Below, piece after piece: positions 36,635 to 45,205 of a stretch of 64,000 nucleotides of DNA. Source of the DNA: Halobaculum marinum (GTDB lineage Archaea > Halobacteriota > Halobacteria > Halobacteriales > Haloferacaceae); NCBI RefSeq assembly GCF_029338555.1, contig NZ_CP119989.1, positions 620,001 to 684,000 of the forward strand. The letters run 5' to 3'. The stretch's first letter is position 1; every line of letters begins with the position of its first letter. The notes beneath the pieces were generated by a model. The model had not been told where the DNA came from and ran no database searches. It worked only from the letters and a program-made list of their open reading frames with translations. A program made the position numbers and the translations under genes.

Positions 36635-37192
36635 CTACTCCTCGGTCGCGTTCTGCCGACGGACCCACTCGCCCACGTCGAGGCGCATGACGAACGCCGC
36701 CTCGCCGTCGCCGTAGTACCGAGGGACCCGCCGCGCTGGCCGGAACCCCTCGTCGCTGTACAGCGCCTGTGCGGGGTGGTTGCTCTCGCGCACCTCCAAC
36801 TTCACGACGCTCGCACCGTTGGCCGCCAGGTCCCGCAGCGCCGCGCGGAGCAGTCGCCGACCGAGGCCGTGCCCCTGCACGTCGGGTCGGACCGCCAGAT
36901 CCTTGATGTGGCCGAGGTCGCGACCGTGGTTCGGCGTGAGGTCGCCGACGACGTAGCCGAGCACGTCGCCGGCGTCGATCCGTGCCGTATCGGGCGACCC
37001 GGCGCCGTCGCCTTCGGCGACGAGGAACGCCGGGGCGTCGAGCAACTGCTCGAACGCCGCGTACGGCCACGGCTGGGTGAACACTGCCTTCTCGATGCGG
37101 AACACGCCGAGGAGGTCAGCCCGCTCGACGGGTCGGACCCTCGGGTCGCCGTTCGCGTCGTCGCCCGCGGCGGCGCCGCGCGAGGTGGTCAC
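36635..37192 (-). CDS. rimI: GNAT acetyltransferase, RimI type
   Basis: 185 residues. Acetyl-CoA-binding A-motif RPDVQGHGLGRRLLRAAL (about 100-117), preceded by LGYVVGDLTPNHGRDLGHIKDLAV, and followed by VVKLEVRESNHPAQALYSDEGF, typical of RimI/Ard1. It acetylates N-terminal residues of proteins, ribosomal or general. A Gly-poor N-terminal extension of about 20 residues and a short C-tail flank the core. Confidence 0.9.
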   Translation of the reverse strand: MTTSRGAAAGDDANGDPRVRPVERADLLGVFRIEKAVFTQPWPYAAFEQLLDAPAFLVAEGDGAGSPDTARIDAGDVLGYVVGDLTPNHGRDLGHIKDLAVRPDVQGHGLGRRLLRAALRDLAANGASVVKLEVRESNHPAQALYSDEGFRPARRVPRYYGDGEAAFVMRLDVGEWVRRQNATEE

Positions 37193-37305
37193 GGTTAGGG
37201 CCTAGGAGTTCGTCGCCATAAGTGAACTGGCAGTTCTGGTTGGCGAACGGAAGCGTCGAGGCCGCTCGCGCCGCTGGCCGGGCGCGTCGAAAGAGAGTGA
37301 GAGAA

Positions 37306-37378
37306 ACTGATTGTGGGCGCAGCGGCCCGAGACCGCTCCGCCGCGTTACCGAGACGCTCGGCTGCGCCTCGCGTCTCG
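37306..37378. terminator. Hairpin region downstream of aconitase
   Basis: CGAGACGC (37350-37357) pairs with GCGTCTCG (37371-37378), an 8-bp stem over TCGGCTGCGCCTC, immediately beyond the aconitase stop codon (37381). ACTGATTGTGGGCGC at 37306-37320 recurs, with one change, at 45137-45151 beside another hairpin. A transcript end or processing role is likely. Confidence 0.45.
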
Positions 37379-37380
37379 CC

Positions 37381-39366
37381 TTAGTCGTCCGCGGGCGCGG
37401 CGCCGCCGTCGGACTCGTGCTGCTGCTTCGTCCACGAGAGCTTGCCACCCGCCGCGAGGATCTTGCGCTCGCGCTCGGAGGCGTCGAGCTGCGCGGTCGC
37501 CTCCCAGTCGTCGTTCACGCGGATGGTGAACTCGGTGGCGCCGTTGCGCACACCCTCGCCCACGTCGTCGACGATCTCCACGTCGTCACCCTGGTCGATG
37601 TTCTCGTACGTCTCCTCGTCGATGGTGAGGGGCACGAGACCGAAGTTGAACAGGTTCGCCTTGTGGATGCGGGCGAAGCTCTGTGCGAGCACACCCTCGA
37701 CGCCGAGGAACATCGGGCACAGGGCCGCGTGCTCACGCGAGGAGCCCTGGCCGTAGTTCTCGCCGGCCACGAGGAAGCCGCCGTCGGCGTCCAGCGCGCG
37801 CTGCGCGAACGTGTCGTCGACGCGGCTCAGCGTGAACTCCGAGAGCTTCTCGATGTTCGAGCGGAACTTGAGGATGTCCGCCGTCGCCGGGATGATGTGG
37901 TCGGTCGTGATGTTGTCCTCCATCTTGAGGAGCGCCTCGCCGTGGATGTCCGACGCGAGCTCGTCCTTCAGGGGGACGTCGCCGATGTTCGGGCCCTTGA
38001 TGAGGTCGTCGTCGACGGCCTCGTCGGGGCTGATGATGTCCGGGTCGGACTCGCCCATGCCGGGGCCGTACTTCGTGCCCATCTCGAGGCCGGGCGCCTC
38101 GAGGTCGCCGAGTTCGTCGGCGAGGTCACGCGGGTCGACGATCTCGCCGGTGATGGCCGCCGCCGTGGCGACCTCGGGCGAGCAGAGGTACACCGAGTCG
38201 TCCTCGATGCCCGAGCGGCCCTCGAAGTTGCGGTTGAACGTCCGCAGCGAGACGGAGTCGGAGGCGGGCACGTGGCCGATGCCGATACAGGCACCACACG
38301 TCGCCTCGGAGAAGTTGACACCGGCGGCCATCATCTCGGCCGTCCAGCCCTCGCGGGCGAGCATCTCGGACGCCTGCTTGGAGCCGGGCGCCACGATCAT
38401 CTCGGTCTTCTTGGCGACCTCGCGGCCCTTCAGCATCTTCGCGCCGGGGAGGATGTCCTCGTAGGCGCCGTTCGTACAGGAGCCGATGATGACCTGCTCG
38501 ACGTCCTCGCCCGCGACCTCGCGGACCGGGACGACGTTGTCGGGCATCGACGGCTTGGCGATGAGCGGCTCGAGGTCCGAGAGGTCGACCTCGATGGTGT
38601 CGGCGTACTCCGCGTCGTCGTCGGGCGTCAGCTCGACGTACTCCTCCTCGCGGTCCTGGCGCGCGAGCCAGTCCTCGGTCTTCTCGTCGGTGCCGAAGAT
38701 GGACGACGTGGCGCCCAGCTCCGTGCCGAGGTTCGTGATGGTCGTGCGCTCGGGGATGGTGAGGTTCTCGACACCGGGGCCGGTGTACTCGAGCACCTTG
38801 CCGACGCCGCCCTTGACGGTCAGCTCGCCCAGCAGGTGGAGCGCGACGTCCTTCGCCGTCGCCCACTCAGGGAGCTCGCCGGTCAGCTCGACGTTGACGA
38901 CTTCCGGCATCTCGACGTAGTAGGCGCCGCCGCCCATCGCGACCGCGATGTCGAGGCCGCCCGCACCGATCGCCAGCTGGCCGAGGCCGCCGGGGGTCGG
39001 CGTGTGCGAGTCGGAGCCGAGCAGCGTCTTGCCGGGCGCCGCGAAGTTCTCCTTGTGCACCTGGTGGCAGATACCGTTGCCGGGGCGGGAGAAGAACGCG
39101 CCGTAGGTACCAGCCGCAGAGCGGAGGAAGCGGTGGTCGTCGGTGTTCTTGAAGTCGAACTGGTACGTCTGGTGGTCACAGTACTGCGCGGCCAGTTCCG
39201 TCTGGACCTGGTCCAGCTCCAGCGCCTCGAACTGGAGCCAGACCATCGTACCCGTCGTGTCCTGTGTGAGAACCTGGTCGATCTCGATCCCGATCTCCTC
39301 GCCGGGCGTCAGCTCGCCCTCGACGAGGTGGTCGTCGAGAATCTGCTCCGTGATCGTCTGTCCCAT
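37381..39366 (-). CDS. acn: Aconitate hydratase
   Basis: 661 residues, similar in size to the mitochondrial-like/archaeal aconitases. [4Fe-4S] ligands are in IIGSCTNGAYED and CGACIGIG. Active-site segments are LLGSDSHTPTPGGLGQ, IAVAMGGGAYYVEMPE and the C-terminal swivel domain with VAGENYGQGSSREHAAL. It interconverts citrate and isocitrate in the TCA cycle. A strong TATA box gives a leaderless mRNA. Isopropylmalate isomerase is split into two subunits, so a fused single chain favours aconitase. Confidence 0.94.
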   Translation of the reverse strand: MGQTITEQILDDHLVEGELTPGEEIGIEIDQVLTQDTTGTMVWLQFEALELDQVQTELAAQYCDHQTYQFDFKNTDDHRFLRSAAGTYGAFFSRPGNGICHQVHKENFAAPGKTLLGSDSHTPTPGGLGQLAIGAGGLDIAVAMGGGAYYVEMPEVVNVELTGELPEWATAKDVALHLLGELTVKGGVGKVLEYTGPGVENLTIPERTTITNLGTELGATSSIFGTDEKTEDWLARQDREEEYVELTPDDDAEYADTIEVDLSDLEPLIAKPSMPDNVVPVREVAGEDVEQVIIGSCTNGAYEDILPGAKMLKGREVAKKTEMIVAPGSKQASEMLAREGWTAEMMAAGVNFSEATCGACIGIGHVPASDSVSLRTFNRNFEGRSGIEDDSVYLCSPEVATAAAITGEIVDPRDLADELGDLEAPGLEMGTKYGPGMGESDPDIISPDEAVDDDLIKGPNIGDVPLKDELASDIHGEALLKMEDNITTDHIIPATADILKFRSNIEKLSEFTLSRVDDTFAQRALDADGGFLVAGENYGQGSSREHAALCPMFLGVEGVLAQSFARIHKANLFNFGLVPLTIDEETYENIDQGDDVEIVDDVGEGVRNGATEFTIRVNDDWEATAQLDASERERKILAAGGKLSWTKQQHESDGGAAPADD

Positions 39367-39392
39367 ATCGTCCGCGTATCGACGCCCGGCGG

Positions 39393-39399
39393 ATATAAA
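39393..39399 (-). promoter_or_regulatory. TATA box of the aconitase gene
   Basis: The minus strand reads CCGGATTTATATCCGCC; TTTATAT lies 27-33 nt before the ATG at 39366. This is the best TATA match in the window. Confidence 0.65.
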
Positions 39400-39596
39400 T
39401 CCGGCGAGTTTCCACCCCGACGTTCGTGATAGACCCCCACGCAGTCCGGTAATTATTGCGTCGAACGCTCACTCGCGACCCGAGTAATCGTTCGTTCGTC
39501 ACTCCCAAGACGGGTTTCGCGTGACAGTCGCTTCCGGGAGTTCGGCGACGGCGTCCGACCGGCGGGCTTTTCGGTCGGCCTGTATCTCTCACCGGT

Positions 39597-40055
39597 ATGT
39601 ACGAGTCGGGCGCGTTCGTCGCCGACCACGTCGACCCGCTCCGCGAGGAGCAGGTCCAACCGAACGGAGTCGACCTCACCGTCGACTCGCTGTACGAACA
39701 GACCACACCGGGCCGCATCACGCGGGACGGAAAGACCGTCGGCGACCGCCGTGAGGTCGACCCGGTCGACGGACTGTACCGTCTTGACCCGGGCGCGTAC
39801 GTGCTCAAGTACGGCGAACGGCTCCAGATTCCGGACGACCACGTCGGCTTCGTCTATCCGCGCTCGACGCTGCTGCGCAACTCCTGTATGCTGAACACCG
39901 CGGTCTGGGACGCGGGCTACGAGGGGCGCGGCGAGGGCCTCCTGCAGGTGGGCGCCCCCATCGAACTGGAACCGGGCGCGCGCGTCGCGCAGTTCGTCCT
40001 CGCGGCGGCCGACCACGAGGGCCGGTACGACGGCACCTACCACGGCGAAGGCTGA
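39597..40055 (+). CDS. dut: dCTP deaminase/dUTPase-family protein (haloarchaeal dUTPase)
   Basis: 152 residues, shorter than dCTP deaminase (about 190). Contains QPNGVDLTVDSL, the FVYPRSTLLRNSC motif, and NTAVWDAGYEGRGEG; the family's uracil-binding and Mg-binding residues (Asp of DAGYEG, Arg of PRS) are present. In haloarchaea this short form is annotated as dUTP nucleotidohydrolase, removing dUTP and yielding dUMP. A T-rich GGGCTTTTCGG about 25 nt upstream could be its TATA element. Confidence 0.85.
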   Translation: MYESGAFVADHVDPLREEQVQPNGVDLTVDSLYEQTTPGRITRDGKTVGDRREVDPVDGLYRLDPGAYVLKYGERLQIPDDHVGFVYPRSTLLRNSCMLNTAVWDAGYEGRGEGLLQVGAPIELEPGARVAQFVLAAADHEGRYDGTYHGEG

Positions 40056-40167
40056 CAACCCTCCGACACTTATCAGACGATCGACACACGACGGCCCGAA
40101 CCGGTCGCCGTAGTCGGTCGAATTTCCTCGAAAGACCGATTCGGCGAGTGACTACCGTACGACAATC

Positions 40168-40190
40168 GTCTGACGAAAGACTGTTTATAA
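40168..40190 (+). promoter_or_regulatory. Promoter of the histidine kinase gene with CGTCTGACG site
   Basis: CGTCTGACG (40168-40176) runs into the BRE-like CGAAAG, and TTTATAA follows at 40184-40190, giving a transcript start near 40214 and a leader of about 24 nt before the ATG at 40238. The 9-mer CGTCTGACG recurs near two other promoters in this window. Confidence 0.55.
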
Positions 40191-40237
40191 CGGGATAGTA
40201 ACCGGTGGGTACTTCGACGGCGGGATAGTCACTCAAC

Positions 40238-41974
40238 ATGTCACTTACCGAATCGGATCTGTACCGCGAAGCGTTCCGGGAGACAGACAGCCCGGCCGTC
40301 ATCGCGGACACGAACCTCGTGATCACGGACGTCAACGAGGCGGCCCGTGAGTTCACGGGGTCCTCGCGCGGGGCGCTGATCGGGTCGACGCCCCGCCGAC
40401 TCGTCGACGACGACGCCGTCTACGCCGAAATCGAGGAGACGTTGCTCGCGGGCGACGCGTGGGTCGGCGAGTTCGAGTCGACGGCCACCGACGGTCGCGT
40501 CGTCTACGGTCGTGGCTCGTTCTCCCCGCTCACCGCCGGCGGCGAGGTCCGCGGCTACATCGCCGTCTTCACCGACATGACCCGCCACCGCCGCTACGAG
40601 GAGTCGCTACGCATCCTCAACCGGGTGTTGCGCCACAACCTCCGCAACGACGCGAACGTCGTGCTCGGCCACATCGAGCGCGTCGCCGACGAGGTGGTCG
40701 ACCGCGTCGACGCCCAGGAGGTGTCGCGCCTGCTCGACTCGCTCGACACCGCCGCCGACCGCGTCGACGACATGCTCGACCACGCGCGGACCACGCGCCG
40801 CTTCAGCGGCGTGCTCGCGGGCGAACACGGGACGCTCCGCCCCATCGACCTCGCGACCGCGATAGAAGACGCGGTCGCGGACGTGCCCACCGACGGCGTC
40901 CGGATCACCGACGACGTGTCACAGCCGACGCCGGTGTTGGCCGACGAGATGCTCGCGGGCGCGCTGCACGCCGTCATCGAGAACGCCGTCGAGCACAACG
41001 ACAAAGAGCACGTCGAGATCACGCTGTCGACGACCGAACACGCCGACCAGACGGTCCTGTCGGTCGCCGACAACGGCCCCGGCGTCGACCCCGACCGCTA
41101 CGCCGAAATCTTCGGCAACGGCGAGCACACCCAGGTCGAACACGGGGAGGGGCTGAGCCTCTTCTTCGTCGACCGCCTCATGGAACTGTACGGCGGAGAC
41201 GTCTCCGTCCGGTCGAACGACCCGGAGGGTGCGGTGTTCGACCTCCACTTCCGCCGTCCCGGCGCCGACCCGACGGTGCCGCCGCGGGAGTTCTCCACCG
41301 CCGACGGGGCCGACGCGGCGTCGTCCCGCGGCGACGTCGCGCGACGGACCGACGCCGAGGGCGACGTGACGGACGATGGGACCGCTGACGCGTGTCAACC
41401 GCCGACCGACGGTGTCGTCTCGAACCGTGCGGGCCGCGCCGGCGAGGGGCACGCAGACTCCCGTCGGGACGGGTTCGGCCGCGCCGGCAGTTCGGCAGCA
41501 GCGAACGACCTGCCCATCGAGTACGCCGAAGGTGGAACCGACGCCGACGAGGAGTCGGCCCCCACGCTCGTCGACACCGTGGCCGACGCCGTCGGCGACT
41601 CCGTCACCGCACCGCGACTCGGTGGCACCGAGCGGGGCTTCCCGCCCGTCGTCGACGCTCTCCCCGAGTACGACCAGCCCCACCACCTCCTCGCGCTGCG
41701 CGCGGCCGACCCGGTCGCCGGTGACACCGACGCCGGGTTCCGCGGCGAGGCGGCGGCGGCGTTCACCGACACCGCGGTCGTAGTCGTCGTCGACGGCGAC
41801 CACGGAGGCCGCCTGACTGTCCCGTACGACTCGTTGACGGCGGTCGGTCGACGCGGCGACGCGGTCGTGCTCGACGCCGGGGCGACCGCGTACCGACTCC
41901 AACTCCCGCGTGCGCACGACGACGACGCCGCGGTCGAGGCGGCGGTGGCGTTCCTCGAACGGGAGTTGCGGTAG
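40238..41974 (+). CDS. PAS-domain sensor histidine kinase with extra C-terminal domain
   Basis: 578 residues, no TM helix, so cytosolic. PAS domain about 12-125 (ESDLYREAFRETDSPAVI...). H-box LRHNLRNDANVVLGHI at about 128-143 with the phospho-accepting His. Catalytic HATPase at about 230-345, with N-box HAVIENAVEHND and G1 DNGPGVDPDRY. Residues 350-470 are a low-complexity acidic linker. A C-terminal segment (about 470-578; LPEYDQPHHLLALRA.., RLTVPYDSLTAVGRRGDAVV) looks like a small PH-like beta-domain and is not typical of haloarchaeal kinases. No cognate response regulator is adjacent. Confidence 0.85.
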   Translation: MSLTESDLYREAFRETDSPAVIADTNLVITDVNEAAREFTGSSRGALIGSTPRRLVDDDAVYAEIEETLLAGDAWVGEFESTATDGRVVYGRGSFSPLTAGGEVRGYIAVFTDMTRHRRYEESLRILNRVLRHNLRNDANVVLGHIERVADEVVDRVDAQEVSRLLDSLDTAADRVDDMLDHARTTRRFSGVLAGEHGTLRPIDLATAIEDAVADVPTDGVRITDDVSQPTPVLADEMLAGALHAVIENAVEHNDKEHVEITLSTTEHADQTVLSVADNGPGVDPDRYAEIFGNGEHTQVEHGEGLSLFFVDRLMELYGGDVSVRSNDPEGAVFDLHFRRPGADPTVPPREFSTADGADAASSRGDVARRTDAEGDVTDDGTADACQPPTDGVVSNRAGRAGEGHADSRRDGFGRAGSSAAANDLPIEYAEGGTDADEESAPTLVDTVADAVGDSVTAPRLGGTERGFPPVVDALPEYDQPHHLLALRAADPVAGDTDAGFRGEAAAAFTDTAVVVVVDGDHGGRLTVPYDSLTAVGRRGDAVVLDAGATAYRLQLPRAHDDDAAVEAAVAFLERELR

Positions 41975-42012
41975 CCAGTCGCGTCGCTCGTGGCGTTCGA
42001 TGTGCCTCGCAG

Positions 42013-42088
42013 AAGCGGGCTGGGAGGGATTCGAACCACACCGTCGGCTCGCGTTCGCTCGCCGCCGTCTACTTCGAATCCCTCCAGC
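42013..42088 (-). other. Hairpin carrying a copy of the tRNA-Lys 3' end
   Basis: Read on the tRNA strand: GCTGGAGGGATTCGAA (42088-42073), GTAGA, an inner stem-loop (42067-42042), GTGTGG, then TTCGAATCCCTCCCAGCCCG and CTT. The last 25 nt (42037-42013) are identical to the 3' end of tRNA-Lys plus its first trailer bases (42146-42122). The outer arms pair over 16 bp with one bulged G; the inner stem is 7 bp with one mismatch. An equivalent element lies by tRNA-Gly. Confidence 0.65.
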
Positions 42089-42124
42089 GAACGCTTTCAC
42101 TGCTCACTGACGTTCGCAGGAAAG

Positions 42125-42198
42125 CGGGCTGGGAGGGATTCGAACCCCCGACCGTCCGGTTAAAAGCCGGACGCTCTCCCTAACTGAGCTACCAGCCC
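42125..42198 (-). tRNA. tRNA-Lys (anticodon TTT)
   Basis: 74 nt, no intron. Acceptor GGGCTGG pairs with CCAGCCC and the discriminator is G. D-arm TAGCTCAGTTAGGGAGAGC. Anticodon stem TCCGG-CTTTTAA-CCGGA gives anticodon TTT. T-arm GGGGGTTCGAATCCCTC. No CCA is encoded. Reads leftward. Confidence 0.95.
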
Positions 42199-42307
42199 TG
42201 CACGCATCGCTTGCCGCCGTTCGCGCATAAGCGTTTAGGAACCGACCGGCGGCGGCGCCGTCCGTCGCCACCCACACGGCCTTGACACTGGGACTCGACG
42301 GGCCGCC

Positions 42308-43606
42308 ATGACCGTCCCAGACCTCCGGGACCTCACGACCCGACTGTGCGAGTTCGACACGACCGACGGCACGGAGGCGCCCGCGGCCGCGTGGCTCCGC
42401 GACGTGCTGGACGCCGCCGGCTTCGAGACGTACACGTGGGAGGCCGACCCCGAACGCCTCGCCGAGCACCCGTCGTTCCCCGACGACCCCGCGGCCATCG
42501 ACGCCGCCGACCGCCCGAGCGTCGCCGGGGTGCTCGAACTCGGCGACCCCGACGCCGGCCCGACGCTCGTGTTGAACGGCCACCTCGACGTGGTGCCGGC
42601 GGACGAGGAACTGTGGTCGAGCGACCCGTTCGAGCCGGTGTGGGGCGAGGCAGACGACGGGGCCGAGACGCTCACCTGCCGCGGCGCCGTCGACATGAAG
42701 GCGGCCGTCGCGGCGTGCGTCCACGCCGCGCTCGACGTGCGCGAGGCGGTCGAGCAGGGGGCTGTCGACCTCGACGGCCGCATCGTCGTCGAAGCCGTCG
42801 CCGGCGAGGAGGAGGGCGGCATCGGCGCGGCGGCGGCCGCCCTCGACTCGCCGTACCCGTTCGAGCGCGACGCCGCCGTCGTCGCCGAGCCGACCGAGTT
42901 GCGGGCGGTGACGGCGACCGAGGGCACCGTGATGAAGCGACTCCGCCTGTCGGGCCGGAGCGCCCACGCCGCCACGCGGTGGACCGGCGTCGACACCCTG
43001 CCGCTGTTCGAGCAGATTCGCGAGGCGTTCACCGAACTGGAAACGGAGCGCTGCGAACGCGTCACCCACCCGCTGTACGGCGAGTTCGAGGTACCGTGGC
43101 CCATCGTCTGCGGGCGCGTTGAGGCGGGGTCGTGGGCGTCGACGGTGCCGGGGACGCTCGCCGCCGAGTGGCGCCTGGGCGTCGCGCCCGGCGAGACCGT
43201 CGACGAGGTGGAGGCGGAGTTCGAGGAGCGCCTGGCCGAGGTCGTCGCCGCCGACGAGTGGTTGCGCGAACACCCGCCCGCGTTCGAGCGGTTCTCGATC
43301 ATGTTCGAGCCCGCCGAAATCGCCGCCGGCGAGCCGGTCGTCCGTGCGCTCCAGGGGGCGATGTCGGGCGAGGAACTGGCCGACACCAAGCCGACGGGAG
43401 CGACGTACGGCGCGGACAACCGCCACTACGTCGCGGCCGACGTCCCGACGGTCGTGTTCGGACCCGGGAGCATCGAACAGGCGCACTTCCCCGACGAGAC
43501 CGTTCGGTGGTCGGAGGTGGTGACGGCGCGAGAGGTGCTGGCGGCGACGGCGCGGGCGTTCCTCGGCGACGAGTCGGCGTCCGACCCGGACGCCGCCGCT
43601 CAGTAG
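42308..43606 (+). CDS. M20 family metallopeptidase/deacylase (ArgE/DapE-like)
   Basis: 432 residues. Two-zinc amidohydrolase: GHLDVVPADEELW (His and Asp ligands), CRGAVDMKAAVAAC (bridging Asp), EAVAGEEEGGIGA (general base Glu and ligand Glu), lid domain with GRSAHAATRWTGVD, and C-terminal His in GPGSIEQAHFPDE. It hydrolyses an amide bond such as an N-acyl amino acid or small peptide; which one is not decidable. It overlaps the convergent DUF7119-like gene by 7 nt. Confidence 0.9.
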   Translation: MTVPDLRDLTTRLCEFDTTDGTEAPAAAWLRDVLDAAGFETYTWEADPERLAEHPSFPDDPAAIDAADRPSVAGVLELGDPDAGPTLVLNGHLDVVPADEELWSSDPFEPVWGEADDGAETLTCRGAVDMKAAVAACVHAALDVREAVEQGAVDLDGRIVVEAVAGEEEGGIGAAAAALDSPYPFERDAAVVAEPTELRAVTATEGTVMKRLRLSGRSAHAATRWTGVDTLPLFEQIREAFTELETERCERVTHPLYGEFEVPWPIVCGRVEAGSWASTVPGTLAAEWRLGVAPGETVDEVEAEFEERLAEVVAADEWLREHPPAFERFSIMFEPAEIAAGEPVVRALQGAMSGEELADTKPTGATYGADNRHYVAADVPTVVFGPGSIEQAHFPDETVRWSEVVTAREVLAATARAFLGDESASDPDAAAQ

Positions 43607-44286
43607 TCGTCGAGCGCGTCTGCGAGCACGTCGCCGGGGTCGCGGTTCTCCAGGGAGGCGCGGTCGCGGAGGCGACGGTAGGCGTCCGGCGGCAACTCGA
43701 CGGTGAGACGACCGGGCGTGACGCCCTCGGCGCGGAGCGCCGCCTCGGTGGCTGTGCCGTCGTTGACCGCGCTGGCGACGCGCCGCACCTCGCGGACGGT
43801 GAGGTCGCCGTCGAGCACCGCCCACGCGATAGTGAAGCGGGCCTCGCCGGCGACGCGGGCGATGTGCTTCGCGGCGGTCGGGGCGATGTGGCCGCGGGCG
43901 ACGTGGCGCCGCACCGACTCCGGGAGGTCGTGGACGCGCGCCCACTTGCGGATGAACGACACCTGCACGTCGTCGCCGGCGGCCTCGGCGGCGGCCTTGT
44001 ACGAGCCGTGGCCGCGCACGAGCGCCGCGCAGGCGGCGGCGCCGCGCAGCATCACGACGTTGTCGTCGCCGGCGACGGCCTCGCTGGCGAACCGACGGAC
44101 GGTGTCGGCGGCGGTCGCGAGGCTCTCGGGGTCGTCCGGGTCGAACCGGGCGGCGCGCTCGGCGCGCTCGCCGGTGACCGCGGGGTCGCCGCGGACGACG
44201 GGTTCGCCGACTTCGGCCTCGCGGTCTGCCGCCCGCGACGTGGCGTCGGGACCGTCCCGGCCGTCGCCGGGCCGCTCGGGGCTCAT
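43600..44286 (-). CDS. DUF7119-like protein with ParB-type helical domain
   Basis: 228 residues. Residues 1-60 are acidic and probably disordered. The central part (VMLRGAAACAALVRGHGSYK, RKWARVHDLPESVRRHVARGHI, PTAAKHIARV) resembles the helix-turn-helix of ParB/KorB partition proteins. The C-terminal VELPPDAYRRLRDRASLEN..DVLADALDDY resembles a ribbon-helix-helix segment. It may bind DNA. A haloarchaeal family I recall as DUF7119; no ParA is nearby. Confidence 0.65.
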   Translation of the reverse strand: MSPERPGDGRDGPDATSRAADREAEVGEPVVRGDPAVTGERAERAARFDPDDPESLATAADTVRRFASEAVAGDDNVVMLRGAAACAALVRGHGSYKAAAEAAGDDVQVSFIRKWARVHDLPESVRRHVARGHIAPTAAKHIARVAGEARFTIAWAVLDGDLTVREVRRVASAVNDGTATEAALRAEGVTPGRLTVELPPDAYRRLRDRASLENRDPGDVLADALDDY

Positions 44287-44438
44287 TGCGGGTCCGTCCG
44301 CTCCCGCTCGGTAAAAGGCTCCCGGGGGTGGTGTATCTCGCCGTCATCTCTGACGCTCGTCGCAACGCCGTCGGGCGGCGGTCGTCGCTCGACGGCGCGT
44401 ATCGACGCCGATTTGGGAGGGCCGACCCGAGCGCGGGT

Positions 44439-45068
44439 ATGCTCCGGTACGTCACCACGAACGCGGGGAAAGTCCGCGAGGCCGAGGAGTACCTCGGCGA
44501 CGAGGTGTCCCAACTCGACTTCGACTACACCGAGGTGCAGGCGAGCGACCTCGCGCCCATCGCCGCCTACGGCGCTCGCGAGGCGCACCGGCACGCCGGC
44601 GAGCCCGTGCTCGTCGACGACGCTGGCCTGTTCGTCGACGGCTTCGACGGCTTCCCCGGCCCCTACTCGGCGTACGTCGAGGACACCCTCGGCGTCGAGG
44701 CGGTCCGCCGTCTCGTCACACGCGAACTCGACGACGTGCGCGCGGAGTTCCGCTGCGTGCTCGCGTACTGCGACGGCGAGGCGTTCGACGCCAGCCCCGA
44801 CCCCGTCGACCGCGACGACCGGGTCGCCGCCGCCGCCGCGGGCGCCGAGCGCGACGACGAGGAGCGCGAACCGCTCCCGGTGAAACTGTTCGAGGGCGTC
44901 GTCCGCGGCCGGATCGTGGAGGCGCGCGGCGACGGCGGCTTCGGCTACGACCCCATCTTCGAGTACGACGGCGCGACGTTCGCCGAGATGGACGCTGCGG
45001 AGAAGAACGGCGTCTCCCACCGCGGGCGGGCGTTGGAGAAGTTCGGTGAGTGGTTTGCCGAACGCTAG
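44439..45068 (+). CDS. XTP/dITP diphosphatase (RdgB/Ham1 family)
   Basis: 209 residues from the ATG at 44439. MLRYVTTNAGKVREAEEYL is the family's TxNxxK motif. VLVDDAGLFVDGFDGFPGPYSAYV and GFGYDPIFEYDG with ..SHRGRALEKF complete it. It hydrolyses deaminated purine nucleotides (XTP, ITP, dITP) to the monophosphate, cleaning the nucleotide pool. An insertion of about 15 residues rich in Asp/Glu near 125-145 is characteristic of acidic halophilic proteins. Confidence 0.92.
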   Translation: MLRYVTTNAGKVREAEEYLGDEVSQLDFDYTEVQASDLAPIAAYGAREAHRHAGEPVLVDDAGLFVDGFDGFPGPYSAYVEDTLGVEAVRRLVTRELDDVRAEFRCVLAYCDGEAFDASPDPVDRDDRVAAAAAGAERDDEEREPLPVKLFEGVVRGRIVEARGDGGFGYDPIFEYDGATFAEMDAAEKNGVSHRGRALEKFGEWFAER

Positions 45069-45076
45069 TGAGGCAA

Positions 45077-45151
45077 CCTACAGCAGACGGTCGAGCGGAG
45101 CGATGACCGTCTGCGGGTGGTTTCAGGAGCGAAGCGACTGATTGTAGGCGC
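45077..45151. terminator. Nested inverted repeats after the XTP pyrophosphatase gene
   Basis: GCAGACGGTC (45083-45092) and GACCGTCTGC (45105-45114) form a perfect 10-bp stem over 12 nt. Flanking CCTACA (45077) and TGTAGG (45143) form an outer pair. ACTGATTGTAGGCGC (45137-45151) matches 37306-37320 with one change. Confidence 0.5.
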
Positions 45152-45205
45152 GCGCCGACCACCGCCGAACACCGACGCTTTGTCTCCGCGGCGACACCCG
45201 CACGT

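Noticed and set aside
42013-42037. tRNA-Lys 3' copy as attachment site of an integrated virus or island
   Set aside because: The copies are only about 110 bp apart, no integrase is nearby, and the DNA between contains an inverted repeat instead of genes. It is kept as a possible relic in the finding.
43600-44286. DUF7119-like protein as a plasmid partition ParB
   Set aside because: No ParA, no parS-like repeats and ordinary chromosomal neighbours.
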